A program made the position numbers and the translations under genes. A stretch of 64,000 nt of DNA from Enorma sp964624825 (GTDB lineage: Bacteria > Actinomycetota > Coriobacteriia > Coriobacteriales > Coriobacteriaceae): the NCBI GenBank assembly GCA_964624825.1, contig CAZUYD010000007.1:14168-78167 (forward strand), in the 5' to 3' direction. Shown here one piece after another: positions 26,572-33,957 of this stretch (position 1 is the stretch's first letter; the number at the start of each line of letters is the position of its first letter). The notes under the pieces are model-generated. The model worked only from the letters and a program-made list of their open reading frames with translations. It was not told where the DNA came from and ran no database searches.

Positions 26572-26898
26572 AGGATGCCCCTTTCACCCCATTCTCTACT
26601 CAGCCGATGGAACGCGCATGCCCTATCGGCATAAGGCGGATCGTGCCACGAGCGCCTCGGCGGGTGGCCATGCGAGCATGTCGCGCGCGGCCCCGGCCGT
26701 GCGAGCCGAAGCGTTCTTTGCTCTTATCATTCTCTTCGAGCTGCCCGCGTCTCGGTGCCAGCATCTCGAGCGGTAATCGACATTTTATGTCAAAAAAGGG
26801 TCGCCCAGCGGCGACCCTTCCCGCGTGGAACGTCCTGCTGATCGCCGTTCTGCGCGGTGCCGTGGTCTGTGGCGACCCTTCCCGCATGAAACGTCCCC
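26572..26898. other. Intergenic region with an imperfect 26-bp direct repeat
   Basis: No supported gene. The stretch holds the superoxide reductase terminator and two near-identical 26-bp units at 26810-26835 and 26871-26896 that share GGCGACCCTTCCCGC and AACGTCC, 60 bp apart. The upstream unit includes one arm of the terminator hairpin. The rest shows no feature I recognise. Confidence 0.6.
26792..26820 (-). terminator. Intrinsic terminator of the superoxide reductase gene
   Basis: GGGTCGCC (26798-26805) pairs with GGCGACCC (26810-26817) across the loop CAGC, extended by two A-T pairs. Read on the minus strand, the stem is followed by a run of six T (26792-26797 as A). It is about 80 nt after the gene's stop. 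Confidence 0.8.
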
Positions 26899-27261
26899 TT
26901 AGAACTCCGCCTTCCATAGCCCATGCAGGTTGCAGTAAGCATACACCGTGCCGGATTTTACGCCGCCCGGGAAGAACGCGACCGAGGTCTGGCCGGGCTT
27001 GAGCGAATGCATCTCGAGGCGACCATCCGTTTGGAGCGCGATCCACTCGATGTAGTGCGCCTCCTCCATGGGATGCGCAACCGACCCAACGGTTACCCGA
27101 ATCAGCCTGCCCTCGTTTTGAACATCTACGATCGGGACATGCTTTTCGGTCGCCGCATCGGTGACGTTAGGCTCGAGCGCGGAGTAGCCGCTCGGCGCGG
27201 ACGCGCCCTCTTCGAGCGCAACAATGAAGTGATTCTCGGCGTCTTTATAAAACGTTGCCAT
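26899..27261 (-). CDS. Superoxide reductase (desulfoferrodoxin family, no Dx iron site)
   Basis: Reduces superoxide to peroxide without making oxygen, a defence typical of anaerobes. The 120-residue protein has the mononuclear iron ligands His41 (EKHVPIV), His63 (VAHPM), His69 (EAHYIEW), Cys110 and His113 (AYCNLHG), and the active-site Glu39-Lys40 pair. The N-terminal part keeps the desulfoferrodoxin length and shape (TFYKDAENHFIVAL) but none of the four cysteines of the Dx FeCys4 centre. The ATG at 27261 follows CGGAGGTG. It is divergent from the oxaloacetate decarboxylase operon. Confidence 0.93.
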   Translation of the reverse strand: MATFYKDAENHFIVALEEGASAPSGYSALEPNVTDAATEKHVPIVDVQNEGRLIRVTVGSVAHPMEEAHYIEWIALQTDGRLEMHSLKPGQTSVAFFPGGVKSGTVYAYCNLHGLWKAEF

Positions 27262-27501
27262 GGAGCACCTCCGTAAGATGTGTACGTACGCATGTTGACG
27301 GGTTATTATGCCCGCCAGGCGCGCCTCGTAGACAGTCGCACCGCGAATGCAGCGCACATATGGCCGCCAGACGCGTGAGGCAAGGTCTCTACAACAAACT
27401 TTCACAACATGACCCACAAGCACCAGCGGTACCTTTACAATATGTATAAATGCACCAGCTGCATGCACCAACGCCTTCACGACACATGAGAAAGGACGAG
27501 T

Positions 27502-27891
27502 ATGGGTTTTCGTTCCTGGTTACGCGAGCGATTCTCGCGCGCGTCCCATGAGCGCATCGCGCCGCGCGCCCAGGAGCGCGCGTCCGGACAACCGGCTGAA
27601 ATCGCCCCGGGATACCCCGCACAGGAATGGGAGGAGGTTCCCGCGTATCTGCCCGTTAGCCCGACAGAGCACATGCCCGCATGCATCATCGCCTCCGCTA
27701 TCGCCGCTGGCGACCAAGAAACGAGCAAGCTCGTGGTCAAACGCATCTCGGTCGCGAACCCCGAGCATCGTCGGGTCAGCGCTATCGCTACGGCACTCGC
27801 CGCAGGAGCTCTCGAGAAGAGCTCTTTTTCGGTAAAACGCATCTATAAGAAAAGGGAAGAGAAAGGTTCGGAAAGCAACTATGCTGCGTAA
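27502..27891 (+). CDS. Small OadG-related protein with a tandem repeat
   Basis: A 129-residue protein of uncertain function at the head of the decarboxylase operon. Two copies of a 20-residue unit are visible, 63-82 (IASAIAAG...VVKRI) and 95-114 (IATALAAG...SVKRI), with 12 of 20 positions identical. The unit resembles the C-terminal cytoplasmic stretch of OadG/MmdD-type subunits. There is no membrane segment; the N-terminal 30 residues are very basic. The ATG follows AAAGGACGAG. It overlaps the biotin carrier gene by 11 nt. An assembly or regulatory role in the decarboxylase is an inference. Confidence 0.72.
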   Translation: MGFRSWLRERFSRASHERIAPRAQERASGQPAEIAPGYPAQEWEEVPAYLPVSPTEHMPACIIASAIAAGDQETSKLVVKRISVANPEHRRVSAIATALAAGALEKSSFSVKRIYKKREEKGSESNYAA

Positions 27892-28288
27892 GTTCAAGAT
27901 TTCAATCGATGGAACCCAGTATCTAGTCGAGATGGAAGAGATCGGCGCGCCCGCGCCGACAGCGGCGCCCGCGCCCGCGCCTGTGGCCACTCCTGCACCC
28001 GCAACGCCTGCGCCCGCAGCGCCCGCACCCCAACCCGAACCTGCGCCGGCGCCCGCCGCAGCACCCCCTGCCGGCGCACACGTCCAAGAGGCGCCTATGC
28101 CGGGCACCATCCTCGACATCCATGTGGCCGTAGGCGATACCGTCGAGGTCAACCAACCTGTCATGGTGCTTGAGGCCATGAAGATGGAAAGCGAGATCGT
28201 GGCAGAGCAGGCGGGCACCATCGCCTCGATCAACGTTGCCAAGGGCGACATGGTGAACCCCGGAGATACGCTCTTCTCCATCGCCTAG
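27881..28288 (+). CDS. Biotin carboxyl carrier subunit of the Na+-pumping decarboxylase
   Basis: Carries CO2 from the carboxyltransferase to the membrane decarboxylase. The 135-residue protein has a short N-terminal strand region, a Pro/Ala-rich linker (about 23-68), and a biotinyl domain with Lys101 in EAMKMESEI. In many oxaloacetate decarboxylases this domain is fused to the alpha subunit; here it is a separate gene. It is the second biotin acceptor in the window besides AccB. Confidence 0.92.
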   Translation: MLRKFKISIDGTQYLVEMEEIGAPAPTAAPAPAPVATPAPATPAPAAPAPQPEPAPAPAAAPPAGAHVQEAPMPGTILDIHVAVGDTVEVNQPVMVLEAMKMESEIVAEQAGTIASINVAKGDMVNPGDTLFSIA

Positions 28289-28391
28289 CCTTCGCACGCG
28301 ATGGTGCGTTCGGGCTCGCCCCGGGCACCGCACGCACGAACGAGGTAACAGGCGTGCGCATTCTACCCGCTGCATATAGGAAGGTCGATCG

Positions 28392-29498
28392 TTGGAAATT
28401 TTACTTGATGGCGTCATGGCGCTCGCAGCCGAGCCGGGACGCATTGTGATGATGGCAATTGGCTGCATCCTCATGTATCTGGGAATCAAGAAGGAGTACG
28501 AGCCGACGCTGCTCGTACCCATGGGACTGGGCACCATCTTGGTGAACATCCCTTCGTCGGGCGTCATCGGCGATACCGGCCCCTTCCAGATCCTCTTCGA
28601 TATCGGCATCGAGACCGAGCTCTTCCCGCTGCTGCTCTTCATTGGCATCGGCGCCATGATCGATTTCGGACCGTTGCTCTCGAGCCCGTTCTTGCTGCTC
28701 TTCGGCGCCGCCGCCCAATTCGGCATCTTCTTCGTGATCATCGTGGCGACGCTGCTCGGCTTCGATATGGTCGACGCCGCCTCGACCGGCATCATCGCCG
28801 CCGCCGATGGCCCTACGTCGATCTTTGTCGCCAACAGCCTCGGCTCCAAGTACATGGGCGCCATCATGGTGGCGGCCTACTCCTACATGGCGCTCGTACC
28901 CATCATCCAGCCTATCGCCATCAAGGCGGTGACCACCAAGAAGGAGCGCCGAATCCGCATGACGTACAACCCGCGTGCGGTCTCCAAGACATCGAAGATT
29001 CTCTTCCCCATCATCATCTGCGTCATCGCCGGCCTCATCGCGCCTATGTCGTTACCGCTCGTGGGCTTCCTCATGTTTGGCAACCTCCTGCGCGAATGCG
29101 GCGTTCTCGACAGCCTGTCTAAATCCGCCCAGAACGAGTTGGTGAACCTCATCTCGATCCTGCTCGGCCTCTGCGTATCGGTGAAGATGGAGTACCACGA
29201 GTTCCTGCAGGTCGATACCCTCATCGTCATGGCGCTCGGCCTCGTGGGCTTCATCATGGACTCCGTGGGCGGCGTAGTGTTCGCCAAGGTGCTGAACATC
29301 TTCCGTAAAGAGAAGATCAACCCCATGGTCGGCGCAGCGGGCATCTCGGCCTTCCCCATGAGCTCGCGCGTGGTGCAAAGGCTCGCCACCGAAGAGGATC
29401 CGCAGAACTTCATCCTCATGCAGGCAAGCGCTGCAAACGTGGCCGGTCAGATCGCCTCGGTGGTCGCGGGTGGCCTGGTACTCGGGTTGCTAGCATAG
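28392..29498 (+). CDS. oadB: Na+-pumping decarboxylase beta subunit
   Basis: The membrane subunit that decarboxylates carboxybiotin and exports Na+. The 368-residue protein is very hydrophobic with about 9-11 membrane segments. It contains the family motifs YLGIKKEYEPTLLVPMGLG, LFIGIGAMIDFGPLL and AAADGPTSIFVA, where the Asp is the expected Na+/proton residue. The start is TTG at 28392 with AGGAAGG upstream. The family is shared by oxaloacetate, methylmalonyl-CoA and glutaconyl-CoA pumps; the neighbouring carboxyltransferase points to oxaloacetate. Confidence 0.94.
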   Translation: MEILLDGVMALAAEPGRIVMMAIGCILMYLGIKKEYEPTLLVPMGLGTILVNIPSSGVIGDTGPFQILFDIGIETELFPLLLFIGIGAMIDFGPLLSSPFLLLFGAAAQFGIFFVIIVATLLGFDMVDAASTGIIAAADGPTSIFVANSLGSKYMGAIMVAAYSYMALVPIIQPIAIKAVTTKKERRIRMTYNPRAVSKTSKILFPIIICVIAGLIAPMSLPLVGFLMFGNLLRECGVLDSLSKSAQNELVNLISILLGLCVSVKMEYHEFLQVDTLIVMALGLVGFIMDSVGGVVFAKVLNIFRKEKINPMVGAAGISAFPMSSRVVQRLATEEDPQNFILMQASAANVAGQIASVVAGGLVLGLLA

Positions 29499-29510
29499 GA
29501 GGGAACCGCA

Positions 29511-29648
29511 ATGACTGAGAACCTTGCGACCGCCTTCGAGCTCCTTGGCTTGGGCTGGGGCGGCATCTTCATCGTCATGTTCATCATCTATCTCATCTCG
29601 CTCGCGCTCTCGAAGATCTTTTCGCCGAGCGATGGCGGGGGCAACTAA
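29511..29648 (+). CDS. Small single-helix gamma-like subunit (OadG family)
   Basis: A 45-residue protein: a short N-terminus, one hydrophobic helix (GGIFIVMFIIYLISLAL), and a polar tail ending SPSDGGGN. Size, single helix and position between oadB and the carboxyltransferase gene fit an OadG-type gamma subunit that holds the complex together. It lacks the long cytoplasmic tail of classical OadG, which may instead be supplied by the repeat protein at 27502-27891. The ATG follows AGGAGGG. Confidence 0.75.
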   Translation: MTENLATAFELLGLGWGGIFIVMFIIYLISLALSKIFSPSDGGGN

Positions 29649-29668
29649 CGAAGGGAGGCATCGGCTCT

Positions 29669-31063
29669 ATGGGACGAACCGTCCGCTTCATGGAAACCAT
29701 CCTTCGAGACGGGCAACAAAGCCAGATCGCCACGCGCATGCCCATCGAGGACATGCTGCCGGTGCTCGAAGACCTCGACTCATGCGGCCTCTATGCGCTT
29801 GAGGTATGGGGTGGCGCGACATTTGACTCATGCCTGCGCTATTTGAACGAGGATCCCTGGGAGCGCCTGCGCACCATACGCGCGCACGTGAAGAACACGA
29901 AGCTCCAGATGCTCCTGCGCGGCCAAAACCTGCTGGGATACCATAATTACGCAGACGACGTGGTTGAGGCGTTCGTGAAAAAATCCGTCGAGAACGGCAT
30001 CGACGTGCTGCGCATCTTCGACGCCCTGAACGACACGCGCAACCTTCAGACCTCCATCCGCGCTGCTAAGGAAGCGGGCGGCGAGGTGCAGGCTGCGATT
30101 TGCTACACCACGAGCGATGTGCACACGATCCGCTACTTTGTGTCGCTCGCCATCGAGATGGAGCGCGCCGGAGCCGATTCCATCTGCATAAAAGACATGG
30201 CAGGCGTTCTCACCCCCGAGGTTGCCTACGAGCTGGTCGACGAGATCAAGAGCGCGATCGATTTGCCGGTGCAGGTGCACACGCACGGCACCGCGGGTAT
30301 CGGGCAGCTGACCTATCTCAAAGCCGTCGAGGCGGGCGCGGACATCATCGATACCTGCCTTTCGCCGTTCGCGGAGGGCACGAGCCAGCCGTGCACCGAA
30401 TCGATGGCGATCGCACTTGACGGCCTGGGTTACGACGTTGCGCTCGATGTCGATAAGCTCGACCAGGTCGCCAAGCATTTTGCAAGCGTGCGCGACCGCT
30501 TCCTTGCCGACGGCGGACTCAACCCCAAGGTGCTTGAGGTTGAACCGAAAGCGCTGCTCTACAAGGTTCCCGGGGGCATGCTCTCGAACCTTATCAGCAA
30601 CCTCGCTGACCTCGGCGCGCTCGACCGTTATAACGAGGTGCTCGCGGAGGTTCCGCGCGTGCGCGCTGAGCTGGGGTATCCCCCGTTGGTAACGCCGCTC
30701 TCGCAGATGGTCGGCTCGCAGGCGCTGATGAACGTGCTCTCTGGCGAGCGATACAAGATCGTTCCCAACGAGATTCACGATTACGTGCGCGGCATGTACG
30801 GACGGCCGCCGGTCACCATCTCGAAGGAGATTCGCACGCTGATCATCGGCGACGAGAAGGTCATCACCCGCCGCCCCGCCGACTTGCTCGAGCCCGCGCT
30901 TTCTGCAGCGCGCGAGGAAATCGGTGCATATGCCAAGAGCGAGGAAGACGTGCTCTCGTATGCGCTCTTCCCCGAGCAGGCGCGCGACTTCCTTGGCCGC
31001 CGCGAAGACCCATTCTACGATGTGCCCGTACAGGAAGTCGAGGTAACCGTCGCCGTCTCATAG
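29669..31063 (+). CDS. oadA: Oxaloacetate decarboxylase carboxyltransferase (alpha) subunit
   Basis: Transfers the C4 carboxyl of oxaloacetate to biotin, giving pyruvate. The 464-residue protein is the transcarboxylase-5S/pyruvate carboxylase type: TILRDGQQSQIATRMP near the N-terminus, DVLRIFDALND, the carbamylated-Lys region ICIKDMAGVL, and the metal motif VHTHGTAGIG. It ends without a biotinyl domain, consistent with the separate carrier gene upstream. The ATG at 29669 follows AAGGGAGG. A pyruvate carboxylase subunit is an alternative, but oadB and the gamma gene favour decarboxylation. Confidence 0.92.
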   Translation: MGRTVRFMETILRDGQQSQIATRMPIEDMLPVLEDLDSCGLYALEVWGGATFDSCLRYLNEDPWERLRTIRAHVKNTKLQMLLRGQNLLGYHNYADDVVEAFVKKSVENGIDVLRIFDALNDTRNLQTSIRAAKEAGGEVQAAICYTTSDVHTIRYFVSLAIEMERAGADSICIKDMAGVLTPEVAYELVDEIKSAIDLPVQVHTHGTAGIGQLTYLKAVEAGADIIDTCLSPFAEGTSQPCTESMAIALDGLGYDVALDVDKLDQVAKHFASVRDRFLADGGLNPKVLEVEPKALLYKVPGGMLSNLISNLADLGALDRYNEVLAEVPRVRAELGYPPLVTPLSQMVGSQALMNVLSGERYKIVPNEIHDYVRGMYGRPPVTISKEIRTLIIGDEKVITRRPADLLEPALSAAREEIGAYAKSEEDVLSYALFPEQARDFLGRREDPFYDVPVQEVEVTVAVS

Positions 31064-31140
31064 CACGGTGACTTAGCAGCGCGCTATAACGCGATGCCCG
31101 CGGCTTTCACAGCGCGCCGGCGCCCAACTAGATACGCTCA

Positions 31141-31180
31141 GACCCCGAACATGCGAATGCATGCTCGGGGTCTGTATTGT
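31141..31180. terminator. Hairpin between convergent oadA and amidohydrolase genes
   Basis: GACCCCGAACATGC (31141-31154) pairs with GCATGCTCGGGGTC (31159-31172) over the loop GAAT, a 14-bp stem with one mismatch on the plus strand (a G-U pair on the minus). A moderately T-rich tail follows on the plus side. Confidence 0.75.
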
Positions 31181-31358
31181 TTGGGTTTGCGATTTTCGCC
31201 GAAACCTGAGGATTTCTCACATGGGTATCTTTAAAAATTTGGAATCAAGGTTGCCCATCACAAAACCGTGTGTATCAACGCGACGGTAAGCATAGGCACC
31301 GGCAACATCCCACCAGAAAATCACGTATACATTGCGCAGAAGTCGATCATGCCGGCAT

Positions 31359-32318
31359 CTATCCTTCAAGGCCGAACAGCTTTGCCGCGTTGTCGTAGAG
31401 AATCGCATTCTTGTGCGGAGCGAGCTCGGGATCGTTCGCTAAAAACTCCTCCAAGCGCTTAAGATTTGCCAACACCAACTCTGCATTCGTAAAGGGGTAA
31501 TCACCGCCATACATCACATGGTCGGGTGTGGTTATGGTGAGCAATAGCTTCAGCATATACGGGACGGGATTGCCCGCCGTGTCGTAATACAGCTTGGATA
31601 GGTTTTCGTCCACATCTACCGGAGCCATCATGCCGTTATTCACCAGAATAGGCTGAAGCATCTTTATGCGTGCTGCGACATTGGGTAGGAAGGAACCGCA
31701 ATGTGGAACCACAATGCTCACGTGGGGATAACGCACGGGAACATCGTGGGCGATCATATTGAGCACGCCGCGCGTAGTGTCCGCCAGGAACTCGTACAGC
31801 GGCACAGGTCCCGCCGAGAAGATGCCCTCTTGCTGAGGCGTCGGTCGATGTGGATGCAGAATCACGACTGCATTACGCTCGTTGAGCACGTGAAACAATG
31901 GGTCGAGTGCAGGGTCACCCAAATACAGCCCTCGGCTGTTGCTTGCCAGCTTTACCCCTTTGGCGCCGAGCTCATCGAGAGCATATATCGCCTCAGAGAT
32001 GGCAGCATCCACATCAGGTAGCGGCAACACCGCACAGAACCCAAACTTGCCAGGATGTGCCTGAACCTGTTCGGCGCAGAATTCGTTGAAGCGACGGCAA
32101 AACGTTTTGCTCTCCTCGTCATCGCCAAAATGCGGATGCGGCGATGAGAGCGACATGAGCGTCCATTCGACCCCACCCTGCTCCATCATCTCAAGGTTGA
32201 CTTCGGCGCTCCATATTGGCAGTGGAAACCCATCTTCCTTGAGCGCGCCGTGCTTGGCAAGCAAGTCGAGGTATTCCTGGTTGAGTACATGACTGTGTGC
32301 ATCGATAATTTTACTCAT
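31359..32318 (-). CDS. ACMSD-type amidohydrolase / metal-dependent decarboxylase
   Basis: A TIM-barrel enzyme of the amidohydrolase-2 group, which includes ACMS decarboxylase and aromatic-acid decarboxylases. The 319-residue protein has the metal motif DAHSHV near the N-terminus, a middle His in VVILHPHRP, VVPHCGS, and the late Asp in MYGGDYPF. The substrate is unknown. The gene is less GC-rich than its surroundings and is divergent from a TetR regulator, so local control and recent acquisition are both plausible. ATG at 32318 follows AAAGGAT. Confidence 0.88.
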   Translation of the reverse strand: MSKIIDAHSHVLNQEYLDLLAKHGALKEDGFPLPIWSAEVNLEMMEQGGVEWTLMSLSSPHPHFGDDEESKTFCRRFNEFCAEQVQAHPGKFGFCAVLPLPDVDAAISEAIYALDELGAKGVKLASNSRGLYLGDPALDPLFHVLNERNAVVILHPHRPTPQQEGIFSAGPVPLYEFLADTTRGVLNMIAHDVPVRYPHVSIVVPHCGSFLPNVAARIKMLQPILVNNGMMAPVDVDENLSKLYYDTAGNPVPYMLKLLLTITTPDHVMYGGDYPFTNAELVLANLKRLEEFLANDPELAPHKNAILYDNAAKLFGLEG

Positions 32319-32399
32319 GACCTATCCTTTCTATACGCTTGCGCCGACCCGTTGCCAGAGCACGTTTGCTCTGCATTGCTCTTTTTAACTGAAAAAGCG

Positions 32400-32421
32400 A
32401 GTTCTGCACATCATCAGAACT
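32400..32421. promoter_or_regulatory. Candidate operator palindrome between the amidohydrolase and tetR
   Basis: AGTTCTG-N8-CAGAACT is a perfect 7-bp inverted repeat with an 8-nt spacer, the geometry expected for a TetR dimer. It lies in the 260-nt divergent spacer, 82 nt from the amidohydrolase start and 158 nt from the regulator start. Binding is inferred. Confidence 0.55.
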
Positions 32422-32578
32422 GCCATGTGTGTTGAGAAATCGACACGGGCGGCAAAACTGTCTACTCTGACTGGCAAATACCTACAACCCCCGCCTAGCT
32501 GTTAGAATACAAATGAGCCGTGAGAACCTATGGATAGCGTATGTACTATGAGATGCTGGGGATATCCGGGGAGGGTGC

Positions 32579-33187
32579 ATGGAGCGCAGGGACGGCTTGT
32601 TGGCAAGCAAGATGACCAGTTATGACTATCTCAAGCATGCGCTTTTCCGGCTGATGCGCGTTCAAAGCGTGCAACGCATCACGGTAAAGGCTCTTTGTGC
32701 CGAAGCGCATCTCAACAGGTCAACCTTCTACGCCAACTTTTCAGGTATGGAAGCGTTCCTTGATGTGGTGATGCACGACATCGCTGACGGCCTGCCTAAG
32801 ATTGTCAGCAACTTCGGCAGAGATAAAAACCTCCTGCTCCGCAAAGGTAAGGCCTACGAATGCTATCGACAATGGTTTCGCTACGTCGACGAAAATCGCG
32901 AAGCATTTCAGCTGCTTACCGGCAAGAACGGCCCGCAAGAATTCCGCACTATCCTAGATGATCAAGGTATCCGATGGTATCGAGATTTGTTGCGCCCGTT
33001 GTTGCCACGCTTTGAGGCTCGCATCTCACTCGACGCCCTCGCTATCTACATCGTTTCCGCCCATCAGGGTCTCATGATGTGGTACTTGAACGGCGGGCAA
33101 AAATATAGTGCCGATTATATGGCTGAGCAGCTGGTTCTTCTCACTTTCGAAGGGTCGTTCTCGCTGCTCCATCTTTTTATAGAGTAA
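32579..33187 (+). CDS. TetR-family transcriptional regulator
   Basis: A 202-residue regulator. The N-terminal 60 residues form a TetR helix-turn-helix: YLKHALFRLMR, then ITVKALCAEAHLNRSTFYANFSGMEAFL, with the recognition helix around NRSTFYANF. The C-terminal part resembles the TetR_C ligand domain of YttP/DhaS-like proteins. The ATG follows GGGGAGGG. It is divergent from the amidohydrolase gene, the usual arrangement for a local repressor, and shares its lower GC content. Confidence 0.88.
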   Translation: MERRDGLLASKMTSYDYLKHALFRLMRVQSVQRITVKALCAEAHLNRSTFYANFSGMEAFLDVVMHDIADGLPKIVSNFGRDKNLLLRKGKAYECYRQWFRYVDENREAFQLLTGKNGPQEFRTILDDQGIRWYRDLLRPLLPRFEARISLDALAIYIVSAHQGLMMWYLNGGQKYSADYMAEQLVLLTFEGSFSLLHLFIE

Positions 33188-33401
33188 GTATGCCGACTTA
33201 GAAAACCTGCCAGCGGAACAGAACGTATATCGCAGAGGAACAGGCCTTGCCGGCAGGCAAGCCGAACCCGATGATGCCCGTGGGTCGAAGCGTGTTCGGC
33301 ACCTTGGCATGAGGGTTCGTTCGAGAGTCTATATTATTTGATCTTCGCGGGTTTTCCGCACGGTCTGGCGCTGCAGCCTGCGGGCCGCAGCGCCCGGTAC
33401 G

Positions 33402-33899
33402 CTACTTAGGCATGACCCAGAACTTGAGCAGCGGGTAGCTCACCAGCACCGCAAGAAGGGTGTTGACCACGCTCGCTACAGTAGCCGCGATGCCAGACGA
33501 CATGCCGAAACTCTGGCAAAAATCGGTCACGTGCCCCGGAAGCACCAGGTTGACCACTACGATGATGACCGCAAGCACCACGAAGCGCGGGGCAGCCGTG
33601 GAGAACGAGGCATCGCTCTTGAACACCCATGTCTTTTGCACCACGAAATTCACCAATTGGGCGATAACCTCGGCAAGCAGGAAGGTTAGAAATCCGCCCA
33701 GCCCGTTCGACCCGGAAGCGCTGTAATCGAACAGCAGAAACCGAAACGGCTCGGTCATGCCAAGCGCCGAGACGAACAACGCCGTGCCGAGCCACGTGCA
33801 TACGAAGCGCGTGATGGTCGAGACGTTCGACAGCACGTTGAAGAGGATGAACTCCCAAAGGTCTGGATGCCTATCGCACCAGGCTCGAAACGCACCCAT
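33402..33899 (-). CDS. GtrA-like membrane protein
   Basis: A 165-residue protein with four hydrophobic segments, about 18-45, 65-85, 100-120 and 130-155. The first and last carry the GtrA pattern: LFNVLSNVSTITRF, NFVVQKTWVFKSD in the middle, and NTLLAVLVSYPLLKFWV at the end. GtrA proteins are linked to moving or modifying lipid-linked sugars. The ATG at 33899 follows GGAGG; the longer upstream frame is rejected. It lies 58 nt after the GH3 gene, with unclear operon membership. Confidence 0.82.
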   Translation of the reverse strand: MGAFRAWCDRHPDLWEFILFNVLSNVSTITRFVCTWLGTALFVSALGMTEPFRFLLFDYSASGSNGLGGFLTFLLAEVIAQLVNFVVQKTWVFKSDASFSTAAPRFVVLAVIIVVVNLVLPGHVTDFCQSFGMSSGIAATVASVVNTLLAVLVSYPLLKFWVMPK

Positions 33900-33957
33900 T
33901 GGGTTGCCTCCATTTCTCGCGCGCGTTGCGCACGTAACATATTGAATCGAGCTGCGC

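Noticed and set aside
31217..31408. Short minus-strand frame after the amidohydrolase gene, possible extra peptide
   Set aside because: Overlaps the end of the amidohydrolase gene, no ribosome binding site, no recognisable family.
33367..33394. 8-bp hairpin just after the GtrA-like gene
   Set aside because: No T-run on the minus strand, and GC-rich stems of this size are frequent here by chance.
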